Origin: Puffinus mauretanicus
Taxonomy: Eukaryota; Chordata; Aves; Procellariiformes; Procellariidae
Assembly: GCA_023333565.1 (NCBI GenBank)
Contig: JAJKFH010002094.1
Span: 1 to 64,000, forward strand
Length of the DNA: 64,000 nucleotides
Reading direction: 5' to 3'
Each line of letters opens with the position of its first letter. Position 1 is the stretch's first letter. Shown piece by piece: positions 34,401 through 48,400 of this stretch. The notes beneath the pieces are model-generated. The model did not search any database. It was not told the DNA's origin and saw only the letters and a list, made by a program, of their open reading frames with translations. The translations under genes and the position numbers were made by a program.

Positions 34401-37400
34401 AGCGTAATTTAGCACTGGCAGACCAACACCGACAAGTTCTGTCCTCCCTTATCAGCCACATGTTAATTATTCTATTTAGCCAATGAGGGGAAGGAATAAT
34501 CAGTAGTTTCCTTGTCACTCCCTGGACTGCGAAGGAGGTCCGCGAACAGAAAGAAGTCCTGCAGCCCTGGGAGATAACTGGAAATTAGTTACTAAACAGC
34601 AAGGCAGTAAAAAGCCACTTGTTCAAACTGAAATGACGTAGTGAGAGGAAAAATAGTTACAAGACCCAAGTGATACATGCTAACAGAACCAAAGAAGGTT
34701 TTCACAGATGCGGTTAAACATTTCCTCCCAAAGGAAAGCGGAAACCTGTGGTGTTTGGGGGAAGAAAGTTCACTTTGCATCTGTTTGGCAGAATGAGAAA
34801 TGACATGATGTGTCAGGCCTTCAGAGAGCCACACACTCTGGGACCTCATGTTAGTCAAGAAACACAGCTTCTGAGGAGGTCCCGATGCAGACAATTTTTG
34901 TGATCAAAGTGTAGCAGCTGAAGAAGGAATTTTGTGTCCCTTCTCCATGAATACAGTAGTGCTCTGAGGTCAAAGCAGCTGCTTTGCAGTCTGAACATAC
35001 AACATCAGCCAAACATCAGGGCTTTAAGGTCTAGCATAATATCTCCTGAGTGTGCTTATATTGCTTTCAGGAATGGCTTTAGTACCTCTGCATGGTGTCA
35101 TGTGTAGTGCTATTTTAGGAGCTAAACGCTCCATAGTTTCATTGGCCAAACTACGAGAACAGGGCAGAGCAAGCCAGAGGACCTCTGGGTCTGCTTACTG
35201 TACAGAAACTTTCCCCGGTCTTAAGGATCTGTAGCAGCTACAATGTGTCACCCAACTGCTGGCACTATCTCATGTCTTTATAAATAGGTTTGGAGTTTGT
35301 TTTGGTTTTAACAGCAATAAATCTGTAATGCTGAGCAGCTCCAAACCCAGTTTCTGCCCTGAATAACGTGAAGCTGTGCAAGCTGCACAGGTCACTCTGA
35401 CATGGATGAAGAACAGCAACAGAACAGGTCCCTCCTCAATGACACAAGAAGAAACCCCGCAAGCTTCTCCCAAACTATTCCTGAAAACATACAGAATTAG
35501 AAGTGATATTCACAGTAAGGTAGAACAGGCCCCACAGTCTTACCTCATCTTTTTTGGATTCACTTTGCTCTTGCCAATGACATGTAGAAATCACCCATAT
35601 GTGCAGTTTGCAAACCTCCTAGCCTTCCTTTGCTGCTCCACTGCATCTCCATAGGCTTTCAGCAAGGTTGCTGCCTGTCCATGGCTCCCCAAAGTGCAAA
35701 GATTGGTTGGACCTGTAAGTCAAAGGGAGTGCAAACAGCCCTGCTTTGGAAACAGGTTTCCTTTAACAGCGCAGTACTGCACTCCCCAGTCCAAACCTCC
35801 AGGCTGCTTGAAGCCACCACACTACAGCTGGCTTTGCTGGAAGCAAACCTCACCTCGCCAGCCGAAAACAAAGTGCTGTCAGTGCTGTCACACCTTATCT
35901 TCTGTTTCTTACTAAGATCTTCCCCACATTTGTGATGAATCAGAAAGGGTTTCATGGCATTTCATTTCTTTATATTGTGTGTGTGGGAAAACAGCCCAAA
36001 GGAAAGGCAGAGGGAGTGTGTGGGTTTGTGCACGAAAGGAGGGGAAACCACTTGCAATGCCCTGAGACTGGAGTAAACCATTCAAAACTTTAGAAGCAGG
36101 AATGGGTGAATGAGAGTACAATTAAAATGTTTTCCTCCTGTTCCGTAGACGACATGTAGCACAAGGAGATTTTGTTTCACTGGAATGAGGAGGTCTCACC
36201 TCTGTGTCACTTCACAGAACTGACTCTAGGCCAGGAAGAACCGTGCTGGCTCTCCCCTCCTGACCTCCTGCAGACCAGAGTCTGAGGACTCTCCTGATTC
36301 AGCACAGCAGCTCTTTTGTCTTTGTGCTCCAACGTTTTGGTCCAGTGAGCCCTGCAGTACTGAACCCGATATGTGTCACCTATAGCAACATCAGCTCAAA
36401 AAGCCCAAACAACCAGCCCATGCACGAGCCTCTGAACTGCAACATAGTCCTCTACATGGTCTTGTCATTGCATTGCGAGGTCACACTGCTCCATGGGCCT
36501 CCCAGGGCCCTGACCTTTACCTCCATCCTTATACCTAATGAAAAGAGACATGAAAAGCAGGCAGAAGTGACAGATGCAAATCTCTCTGCACCTACGTGAA
36601 ACATGAGATTCAATCTTGCAAGTGCTGAAAGCAGAGCACCATGTAGAGCATGAACTAGCTGCAGTGTCAGAAATGAAATCCAGCTCCATCCCACAGGTAG
36701 TTCAATAAAAAAGAGACTGAGGCTGCCACACAGCTTTTATCCTCAGTCCCAAAACAGCGCCATGGACACAGGCACCATTCAAGAGTTCTTGAAATCTTCT
36801 GTCCTTGTGTTGAGGGTAAAAGTGCTTGTCGCTACCTCAACAGCATGGGAAAAGCTGCTGACAATAGTCCTGACTTTATCTTTCAAAATGAGCACTGGGA
36901 CCTGTACCATGCCCCTCCTTTTGCAAACACCATGTGACAAAAGCAAGCCCTTCATTGCAGGCTTAGTAGTGATGATAATTTCCAGCACTTTCTGAGACAC
37001 ACTTTGTTTTTCTAGGTTTTAGGTCACTTTACCAGGGCAGGTTTCTATACCACCCTTTAGCTAGGGCATCCTGTATCAGAGGGAAACTGTCACTAAAAAG
37101 TTTTATCTCTATGAGAAAAAAAATGTAATAAAAATGCTTGACATCTCTTAGGTGTCTCCACAGATGACTTACTATTTCAGCTGCAGTTCGTAAGTTTAGT
37201 TGGAGTAGGTGTTGACTGTAGCTGATGAGATATGAAAGAAAAACCTCAACCCACAGATTAAATCCTTCTAAGCTCCTTAACTGACTCAGAGAAATGGAAA
37301 AATATTAGGCAGAGGAAGTACTAGAGTAGATTGTGGTTATATTCCTTCCATCCATGTTCTCTCACTTTGGGTCTAGCAAGTACTTCAGAAGTGGCAAGAA

Positions 37401-40400
37401 TTGTCTGCAAATGGTGAACTTCCTCACTGCTTTCCAGCATCGCAGTACTGGTTGTCTTCAAGGAGAGAACCCCTTTAATGCATCTGGCTTTGTTGAGCCC
37501 CAGGCTGACACACACACCCCCTGGCTTTCAGGGACGCGACAAGGTGTGCTGGGCAGGTGCTCCAGGAACGTGCCAGTCTAGCCAAACTACTGGGTCGTTT
37601 CTCTCAAAGAAATGGCATGCTTTCAGCTCACTTTGAGGTTGCTTTCTAATCAAGCAAAGATAAAATAAGTCTTGTTTATTCTCTGAAAATAAAGAGTTCA
37701 AGATTTGGTAAAAGTTGGAGGTAAAGTCATAAAACGACCAACTGTTATTAATAGCCTTAGTGCCATCATTAGCCAGATTCGTTCCAGGCTGTGCTTGGGC
37801 TGCCAGGATAAATCTCGTATGCATTTCCTCTGGAGAACTGTATTCACCCAGTTCCCTTCCGCACTCAAACAGCATCAGCGAAAATGCAAATATCACTGTG
37901 TGATCGCAGGGTAGAAAATTCTCCTAGTCAGTCTGTTGTCATCCTCCAATTACCCCGTGAAATTAAAATTGCTTTCATATTCTTGATTAAGGTCTAACTT
38001 ACGATGGTGCAGTAGGGAGGTTTCCTTTGCACCCAGTGCTTCTTAATTTAATTCTTTTTATGTGCTTACAATGCTTAAAAATTATGCGTCTTAGGAAAGA
38101 ATTGTTGAGCTTGCGACATACTAATGTTACAGTGCTCTCAGCTCTGGCATTGCATAGAAGCTATGAGACATAAATGTAGTGAATGATATATTTTAGGATG
38201 GAGAATCTCAAAACACGCAGAAGTCCCTTTGAGTTTCTGTGGGTATTCTCAGACCCAGTGAGTGTCCTAATGACAAAGGTGTCGCATACAAGATGACCAC
38301 AACCACTGTTACCATCTCTTATCTGCCCATGTTGTGCCAGGCACTGTGCATGATAACAGCCTTCGGACAAGGCACAAGGAGGATGAAGATTGGTGGAGTT
38401 TCCAGCTGTGGATTCCAATGGGGCTTAGACATGATAGTGCTTGACCACTCAGACCAATATGTTTTAGCAGATACTGGTTTGGTGCCCTGGGAAATTTACT
38501 TGCAAGACAAAGACAGCACCATGCCGGATGGAAAGAACCCAGCTGCTCACTAGCTGTAGGATGTTTAAGGTCCCTAAGCACTAGGTTTGCAAGGGAAATG
38601 CAATGTGTTTATGGCACTGAGTTCTCAGTTATTGTTTGGGCGCTAGCTAGAAAAGCACAACCTGTTGTTTCTGCTCTTCCTGGGGTCAGTAGGCAGGCTG
38701 CAGGTTGCAGTGGTTGCACAGCTGGATCAGAGACTCGCTTGGAGTTAGGAACTTCAGCGGACAAAAGGTGAAGGGTAAATCAAGATAAGCAGGAAAGGGT
38801 ACCCAGGAGGGCAGAAACAGAAAAGCTGGCTGGTGGTACTAGGAGGATACTAAGTAATACATATTTTTTCAGGCAGATCAATAAAGTTTTCCTAAAACTT
38901 CACTCTGAAGCGCTGGACTTGAGATTCCTTTCAAGGGAACAGCTGCTTGCAGCTACACATTTCAGGACTGCCTGAAAGCCCATGTCCCAGAACTTGCTGT
39001 TGCAGGTGGCATTTTACTAATGATGTTTGTGATGATGAGAATATATGGACCTTAATTAGGATCAAGATAATGTGAAAGCAGAATTCCTGCTTTCCAGGAG
39101 ACAGAAAGCTGTTTAGTAAATGCGAAGGACGTTAACACCACAGACAAGAAAAGCCTGGAAATAAGCACACACCATGTAAGGCTGACCTCAGCTGAGAATG
39201 CAAGATGGCAGCAAGCCACACGCACACTTGTGTCATAAGTATGTAAGTCATCTTTAATGTGATGGACAAGGTAGCTGGAGTGCTGTTGTTTGACTAATGC
39301 AAGAGGTATTACAGCTGCAGCACATCAGAGAATTTCTTCAGCATAATCAAATATTTTCCTGCTGAATCTACCACCCACGCACAGTTGTAAACCACTCCCA
39401 AAGATGCTGAGCAACTGTATGGTTAACCACATAGTAGCTGTGCATTCTGGGCACATGGTACTTTCGAACTCAGCATGGCAGTGTGATCCTAGGGCTCCCC
39501 TTTCAGAAAACACACCAAGGCCACCCCTGCCGAGCAGCTTGGAAAGTTTTCCATGTTCTCTTACAGTCCCGGTTATGTGCAGCATCATCTGCTCTGCCTG
39601 CACCATTCAGTAAATGGCTTACAACAGTCTCACATCTCAAAAGAGGATTAACAGGATATCAAAGCAGAGGAGATTGCTCACCCAGTTTCTTAAAGATGGA
39701 TAAGTGCACAGAAGATGGTTTTATGAGGCTATGTGAAGCACACAATTCTTTACACTTTTCAGAGACTGGATAGCATCTCCACCCTCCCACCCTGACTGCT
39801 TCTCACCTTCGCCCCTTCATTTACCCATCGTACCTTATGTCTTTACATCCTTCCCCATCACTTGTGCTCATGTCTGCTCTCATTTGCTCCCAGACTCATG
39901 TCTCCTCTCATTTGCAATCACAACACAGAACTACAATTATTATTGATAAGAAAATGTCATACTAGGGAATGACTTCAGAAATATACATTTGTTTCAGATT
40001 ATGCCAGTGTAGTCCTGGGAAAGGGGAGAGGCTCAGCCCTAGTAAGCTGCATGAAATTGCCAGCAGTCCTGACACTGCCTGAACCGAATACAAAGCTTTG
40101 TAAAGAAATGCAGGCTATTTTCATTGCTTTAAGCTCTGAAAATGCCAGCTAGAAGCCTGCTGCCAACCCCCCAAAACAGCAGCAAGTAAATAAATATAGT
40201 TATTTCACAGACACTGTCAGGTAGGAGATATCCAGGGCAGAACTGATTTCACCTTACCTGCACCTGCTTCCAAATGACCCACAGGTTGTCCAGATGTGCT
40301 CAGGGTTCAATGTAAATGTCAGCGCTCTGTCTATTTGCCCTCTCTCCCAGACAGGATTTCCTCCTACTCAGTCTTGCCATCAGCTCATACACATGAAAGG

Positions 40401-41778
40401 TTTTGAAAGCTACACACACAGTGGTTTTGCAACCCAGACCGGCCTGGGGACATTTGTTTCTTGAAATTCCAGCAGAACAACAGAGCTTCTCGCTGACTTG
40501 CTGCAATGATACCTCTCTTGGGAAGGGAACGGACAGGGACACCCCTGTACACAGCCAGGTACAGGCAATCTCAGCTGAATGGTGAAATGGACAGAGGCCC
40601 TGAGGGGCCAACAGAGGTCTACAGCACTTCACATAAACACTTACTGGCTTTTCTTCCGTAAGACCACACACAACAACCCCTCATCTGAGTCACAGAGAGA
40701 GATGGAGGAGTGTGCATAAAGCACTGGGATATTTATCAAGCTGGGACTTGAGCCAGCTCACTTGAAATATGAAGGCCACAAGATAACTGGCAGTTTCTGG
40801 AGGCCTCATTTCGTGTTTCTCTGAACAGGTCAACACTGGAGCTGACCTGTGAGCCCAAGCAGAGTGCAGACGGACAGCCGGCCTTGAGGGATGGAACCCA
40901 CCACTGTTTGCTGAGGTAAAACCAACCAAAAAAAAAAAAAAAACCAACTAAAAAAACCAAAGCAGCGCAGTTCTGGTGAAAAAGAAATAACAAAAAGCCT
41001 GTGTTTGTATTTTTTCGGAATCAAATAAGGGAATTCGATGGGCAGCCAGGTTGGTTCAGAAGCAGCATGGGAGCTGTGCACGAGGGTGTTTTATACTTTC
41101 TCCAGTCCTCCTACACTTTTTTCTCCCCTTGGCTGCAAACAGGACCCCTAAACCCATCCATTTTGGTTGTACAGACCCCTTTCTCCCTCAGGCCATCAAC
41201 TGCCATCAACCCCAGTTGCCAACACCCTCCCCCATCCCCAGGAAGCAGAAGCAGCCATCCTTACAAACCCCTCTTGGCCACTGGGAAGGATCAGACCAGA
41301 GAGGGGTGGGTTGCACAGCATGCTCTCCCCATCCAGAGTCACAAGCACCATTGCTGCAGCCCAGATTTCCTCTGCAGGGCATCAGGAGCTTCAGGACATG
41401 GGGACGAGAAGGTTGGGCTGCTTACACACTTCAAACAGCCAATTCCTCTTCCCTTGGCACATGCAGTGGGTGTGGCACAACACGGACTGAGCACACATCC
41501 CAGAGCGCTTGTGCTAGTGCAAGGGGCTGTGTGCCCGTGGGTAGTAATGCTGAGGCTGGAGAAACCGGGGAAGCATGGGCATGGAGATAGCCAAACACTG
41601 GCTAGGAGGAGATTTTAATTTCTAAAACTTGATGGGTAAAAAAAATCCAAGGCAGAGTAGTATTGTTCAAGGGCACAGGGACAGAGTACTGAGGAACAGC
41701 CAATATTGCTGGTCTGGGAAGGACCTTCTCAGAGAGTTACTTCTCAGGATAACCACTGGCCTCCCATTCATTGTTCCA

Positions 41779-41830
41779 ACAGCAGAAAAGTATTTCCCCT
41801 CCATACAGCAGAAAAGTATTTCCCCTCCAT
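41779..41830. repeat. Exact 26-bp tandem duplication
   Basis: The unit beginning ACAGCAGAAAAGTATTTCCC and ending CTCCAT occurs twice, head to tail, with no difference between copies. Confidence 0.95.
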
Positions 41831-42921
41831 CTGCTAAATCAAACCTGTGAGTACTGCACACATAAATGCAGTTTTTTTCAGCTCAGACCTAGTAGCTTCT
41901 AGCATGTAGAAAAGCTTTCTGTGGGGCTTGCTGCTCTGTAACACTGAGCTGCGGCTCTGGCTGTGGCTACCTTGAATGAGGCAAAGTGTGCGATGGAGAA
42001 GGTGTTCTTCTCCCTGAGACATCCCTGAAGCTGTACTTGCAAAGCCTGCCTTTCCTTTCCACTGCCTTCCTGCCAGCCCCCATGTGGCCTCCTAGGTTCT
42101 TCTTAGTACTTGTGCAATGAAGGTATCTGAAGACATATTTCTTTCCCCAATCATTGCTATGCCAACAGGTCATATTTCTGATATTTCTGGTATTTCCTAA
42201 ACCTGACAAGGCTTCCTGCCCCTGGATAAATATTTTTGCCCTGGTCTGATTTGCAGAGCTGTTGGCCTGGCCTTCCAGCTCCTGTTATTCAAGTAACACC
42301 CAGGAATACTGCAGCTTTTCAGACACTGAATCTCCCCCAAAGTGCTGTCCCTCTGAAGTGTGAGTACATGTGCAGATGTGCGTTTGTGTGCATGTGTGAA
42401 CACGCCTGGGTATTTGCAACAGCTGTAGGAACTAAGTGTAGAAATGGGGTGAGGCATTTTACAGATGTCCTATGCATCCTACACACTGTTGGGGAAGAAA
42501 GCCAAGGCAGGTATTTTGGGTGTGAAGGGAGGTGTGCTCACCATATGACAGGAGGAGACTGTTTCATCGTGCAGCCCTCTCCCTGCCTGCTGACACCATC
42601 ACGACTGCATTCTGCTATGGAAGTAGTAAAGGGCAGTAATCCCATGCAAGGAAACTGAGGACATTTTTTAAGTTTCCCTTCAGTTGTAGGCTGTAAGCTC
42701 TGGTCTCTGGTGAGACTCATTACAGCCAGCTTTACCTGTCTGTGGAGTCGGCATTGTCACTGAAGCTCTCCTTACAGTCAATGAATAGACAGCACAGGAC
42801 TCCTTGCAGAGTTAATGATGCAAAATAAGGACCATGACTGCTATAGAGAAGGGTCTTCCAGGCATTTTAGAGTGGCTTGTCATCTCTCTCCTCTTCCTTA
42901 TGTTTTGACATGACAAGCTTG

Positions 42922-42967
42922 GATGTTGCACAAGATAGATGTCTCTAGATGTTGCACAAGATAGATG
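42922..42967. repeat. 26-bp tandem duplication, second copy partial
   Basis: GATGTTGCACAAGATAGATG recurs exactly, separated by TCTCTA, which makes a period of 26 bases. Confidence 0.9.
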
Positions 42968-44409
42968 CCAGGCATCCTGACTGTAATGTAACTGATGCAA
43001 ACTCAACCTTCCTACAGCAGGCCATACTGTGAAAACAAATTTTAGGTATATTCAAATTCTCTTGGGCTTCATTCTGCAGACCATTTACAGGTTAGAGGCC
43101 TTTAAAATGGTTTCAGGATTGAGTCCAACCAGTTTCAAAGGATGATAAATGTAGAGTGTTTATCTGGTTGGGCCATCAAGTGGAGATAGACAGGAATGTG
43201 CTGTCTTTGTTGGCTGGCACATTTACCTGTGCAAATCTATTTGCTCCCTACAGAGTCACCCCAATTCTTTCATTACAGATTTTTCTAACATCTTTTTTCC
43301 ACATAAGAGCACTGTCTCATAAAATCTGTTTCCTTCCAGTTAAGAACCAGTCTCCTTGTGTTTTTCACATAAAGACAATGAAAATTAGATCACACACCAC
43401 CATGCATGCTGGAAATACTATTATGGTCAGATAAGATGTATGGATGGCACAGGCAGATGATCACAGTGTGGAAGGACACTAACCACTGGAAACAGTTGTC
43501 AATAATATCAATGGGGGGAGGGTTCTGTCGTATTTTGAAGGGTCAGAAGAATCAAGATGTTACTTGCCCCTAAAATCCCATTTCCTGTCCCCAGGAATGG
43601 GAATGCATACTTGAGTTCCCATCTCTGAATAGCTCAAGCACCAGAGCAAAAAACCTATTTAATTCAAAAAAAGGCTTCTGCACCGTGTGAGGAAGGAAGC
43701 AAATGGTGACGTTTGCTTGGTGAAGCAGAGATGGTGCAGTGCCAGGCATGTTCAGAAAGGCAATTTGTTGAATAGACCAGTAATCCAACACCTCCTGTTT
43801 TCAGGAGGAGGGAGCAGAACCCACAAAGGGTTCAGCTAAGGAGCAGCACAGAGCCCCACTGAACCAAAACTTGTATAGCTTTTGCTTGCTGACGTTCTTC
43901 AAAGGCCGTGTCTCCTCCCTGCTCCCAGCCGTGCACCCATCCCAGCAGATTGACTGCACGGCACAAAGCCCACCGGCTGCTGCTGCCCTGCGCACTGGCT
44001 AATCCTGCCTTTCCCTGGGGAGCAGGAGGGCAGGATTGTCCAGGGAGGAGCAGGATCTGTCCCAAAGCACAGTGGGAATATTCAGCACAGGTGCAAGTGG
44101 GTACACATGAAATGAAGCACAGTAGATGTTCCTCTGAACTCATATTAAGATTCTTTGACTTAGACAACCAGAAAAATCAAACCGGCAGTTGAGTGACAAC
44201 AGACTAGTTAGATGTGATGTACGTAAAAATTGGGGAAACACAAAGATACCAAATAAAGAACAACTCCCATGTGAGTCCCAAGCATTTGTCATCCTCTACA
44301 TTGATAAATATTTTTCATATAGGTTAGGCTTTACAGACTGAAAAAACAGGCCTGACAGGGATTTCAGGAAGTAATTTTGTCCCTGCTGTGCCCCAAAGCA
44401 AGGCCAACG

Positions 44410-45440
44410 TGATTTTTCACGGTTTTGCGTAACCTGCTCTTAGAGACCTCCAGTGATACAGACTCCCAGGCAACTCCCTACTCCCACACTCTACTATTTT
44501 AGAGAGCTAGGAAGAGTTAGAGTTGTCCTTGTTGCAACTGAAGTGTGTTACTGTGTCTTCTAGTCACAACAGGCATTGCAAACGGTCTTCTCCGCAACAG
44601 TTCAACTGCTGTTCACATGGAACTCTGCTCCACTTCGGCCTTCAAAGCTCTCGTTTGAATATTTGCTACTACCACCAAGATCTGCACCTGCGGCAGCTCC
44701 ACCTGGGCCTACTTTTATGAAGCCTACTTTCATGTCCCCATCCATGTCTTTGCTTTCTTAGGGCAGACAGCCCCAATCTCTTAACATTTGCCCACAGGCC
44801 ACGTTTTCCACATCTCCCATCATTCTTGCTAGTCTCTTCTGGGCTTTATCCAACTGGCTCACATCTTTCCTGAAATGTAGAGCCCAAACAAAATAAAATA
44901 TTCCAGCTGAGGCTTTATAATTTCCTTGTAAAGTTGGAGGCTTACTTCGTGCCGCACAGACAACATTCCTGTTTATACAACGGAAAATGCTGGCTGTTTT
45001 TGTTCTAACACAACACTGCTGGCTCACACTCAGTTTTAGATTCTCCAGAGCCCCTACATCTTTGACTGTAAACTGCTCCATTGCCTGTCTTTGTCACTTA
45101 GTTATTTCTGATGAAATCTCTAATCTTAACTGAATGGCATCCTACTCTTTCCAGTGTGTGCCCCCAGCTGCAGGATGATTGTGAATTCTGAGCCTGTTCT
45201 GTGCAGCTCACCATGTTCTCTCCCAGCTTCAGTTAAAGTTAACATTTGAATAAGTACTCTCAATGTCAACATGCCATTCATCAGTGGAAATACTAACTAG
45301 AATGAAGCCTCGGACAGATCCCTGCAGGATTTCCTTCGTTGCAAACTTGACAAGGGACCATTGATTACCATGCTTTGAGTATGATCTGCCAAGCAGTTTT
45401 GCACCATCTTATTGTAATTTAACTACGGTCCCCTTTCCCT
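44410..45440 (-). mobile_element. Ancient CR1/L3-like LINE fossil
   Basis: The plus strand carries the antisense of an old CR1/L3 in order: ACCTCCAGTGATACAGACTC (44448), CATCTTTCCTGAAATGTAGA (44862), ATATTCCAGCTGAGGC (44900), TCCCTGCAGGATTTC (45318), GGACCATTGATTACCATGCT (45355) and TTTTGCACCATCTTATTGTA (45398). A stretch at 44758-45081 keeps a minus-strand open frame with RLARM and RTKTASIFRCINRN resembling the ORF2 C-terminal region. It is older than the copies at 784 and 9958. Confidence 0.8.
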
Positions 45441-48400
45441 TTAGTTATTTTCCCTCTAGCCAGCTTTCAAACTGCATTTGCTGCTTTTAAGACCTGTCTT
45501 CCTGTAAATAAGCTGCCTTTCCTGCGTGTGGGGTCTCTGCTCACAGACCTTCCCTCTGGAGACTGTATAAATGTTTAGCCACAATCCTACCACATGAGAG
45601 GGCACGTACCTCCTCCCACCACTGCTTGTCAAAGACGGAAGTACTAAAACTGCCATGAACCTGCCAAGAAAGCCTGTTCTTGTTAGCACCCACCTTCAGA
45701 AAGGCCCCCACCCCAGAACAGGGCAGGGGGATGCTCTGTTGTGCTCTTACCCAACCCAGGGCGCAGCCACAGCCCTGAGCTTGGTGAATATCCCCACCCT
45801 GCTCTGGGATATGCCTCCCACTGACTAACAGGGCAACTGGTTGGGCACACAGGACAGCTGCAGTGCTGCAAGAGAAGGACATGCCACTCAAAGGATGTCC
45901 AAATACAACATTTAAAAGAACAGTGAATCCAATGCCTGGAGCTTATGCTTAGCATACGGCTGAGAGAAGACTGTCTTCTACCTCATGCACGAAAGACATC
46001 TGATGGAAGGGACAACCAGAGGGAGGATGCATAATAGCAATGCCTAAGGGATATGTTACATGTATAAAAAGAAAGCAAGAGCATGGATTTGTGGGCTTCA
46101 GTGCTCCAGGAGCCGTGGAGCCGCTGTTCAACCAAAAATGCAGCGCTGCATTTGCTACCTAACATAAGCCCTGAAGGAAAAACCACAATGTAGCACTATA
46201 GCAATTAACTGAGTGTAGTGGCATGGTACAAGAGGTACCAAGTCTGGGTACCTCTGGACTCTGGAAAAGGTGGGGTCAGAGACAGCTCCTGCAGCAGTAC
46301 ACTGTTGGTGGAGGCTCAGCAGCTGCATCCTTGGATGGAAGCGGCTGGACAGGGTCCCCAGGGTGCGTACAGGACATGGGCAAGGCAGAGCTCAAAGGAA
46401 CTGCTAGCAGGGCTCCAGCTGAGGAGAACTGAGGATACTTCTGGATGTTCTGTGTCATGTTCCTTCCACTCACTTTCTGGCTACTTTTTCCCCAAAATCA
46501 CTACCTGTGAAAGAGCTCTAGCATCTCCCACTCTGTCCACTGAACAGCTCTGTGCTTCTAGTTATTACTAGTTTCTCCTCTCAAATTTCTGCATGCTTGA
46601 GTAGAAGTAGATAGCCTCTTCCCTCTACTTCAGCTCCACTGCCTGGCTCAGCTTCAAGTGGGTAGGAGAAACACAGAGCAGGATGGATATTCTAAGTTAT
46701 TTAAAATAAGAGAAAAAAAAGGCATTAAAAACAGTCTCCACAGCAGCCAGAGAGACCTGCTGTAAGCTAGAAGAATAACCAGACATATTTATTCTCTCTG
46801 AAACCATTTTCTCTCTCAGCAAGCAGAGCTCACACCATGGTTGAAATACAGAAATCCCTTCTTGGATTCAAAAATTTCAAGGGAAAAAAAAAGGCTACAT
46901 AAAGTACAAGCCACTATAACAAAGCTTAAGTTGTACAGTCATTAGAAAACTTGGTGCTTCAGCACCTGGAGAAGACACTCTTGATTTGGCACAGTGATTC
47001 TGATCCAGGTCCAGATTCTGCACCTGCAAATGGAAGGAAACTCCACAGAGCATTCCAGAGGAGCCTGGGAGGGAACCTACCTTTGGTCGATCACAGATAG
47101 CAACCACAGAGCCTTTCTAGGACTATTTCATGTTTCTTCCTGTTGAATAGGAAGCTTTGTAGATCCTGATAACAGGAGACATGAGACATACATGGGACAC
47201 GCCTAAATTTCTCTGAAGTCAGAGCCTCCTTCCACTTTGGGACTGAAAACTGAAGTCCTCTCTGACAGAAAGCTCCAAATGGAGGAAAAGAAACACTCAT
47301 TTTTCAGTATAGCTCAGTGTAACAAGGTCCCTGGAAAACCTTACGGTCCAAGTATGTGTCCCAGTGTTTTATTGCGAGTCAGAGGGTCCACCCCTCTGGT
47401 GCTAGCTCTCCACGTAGTCCATGCAGCAGAAGGCCCTGGTAGGGCTGAGCAGACAGTGTACTGGCTGAGGTCCCCCAACTGAAACCATAACCTTCAGTGA
47501 ACAGTGCCTTGCTGTTATCCAAGTTGCCTTAAACTCACCTTCCAATGCAGTTATATTAATGTACAAGTCTAATAAAATACTTTATTCAAACATCTAGTTT
47601 CAGCAAAGCAGTTACAGATGCTTGTGAAAGACAGAAGTGAAAAAAAAAAAGAAAACCACAATTAAACCACTTTTAGACTAAAAATAACCAGAAAGTTCTT
47701 TCTCATTCCCTTATCGCTCTGAAGTGCTATCCTCTCCTGGCAGGATGCTACAAAGAGCTTCCTTCTCCAAGCATACCTTACGCCTTGTTGCATCTGTTAA
47801 GGAAAGCCCTCCATGAGAAAGTCTGCATCTCAATGTACACTCATTAGACAGCTCTGGGAAGCTCCTTCGCTGGGGAAGGCTCCTTCCCAAGCCCTTTGAA
47901 GGGGGTTCAGACAGATTTAATCTTTCACTCTGAATCTCACAGTACTTATTCCTTGTCCAGGAGATAGTTTGGCCATTTGACTTCATTAAAATAAGGACTG
48001 CTTCACTCCCTTGGAGATGTAAATATTTCTTCCTCAGATGGGTGGGACCTACTCTGTTTGACTGACTGGTTAACACTTTGTTGCCTCGAGAAGTTCCCTT
48101 TTCTTCCCTCTAGTGACTCACTGGCATGTTTAACTATGAAATGTATCTTACACAGAATCTTGTATTTTGTAATAGTCTGTACATTATCAGGTATACTTGT
48201 TGCACCCATCTATATGGGATTAACACATGTAGAACATTGCTGGCATTTGGTTGAGACCAGATACAACAGTAGTGGGGTGAGTAATCTCTAACATCTTTCT
48301 CTCCTAGACAGACTCAACATCCAGATTCTGCTGGGCTGCATGGACAGATCCCACAGCTGTTACTCCCATGCTATGCTATATTCTAAAAGAGCTTATGCTT

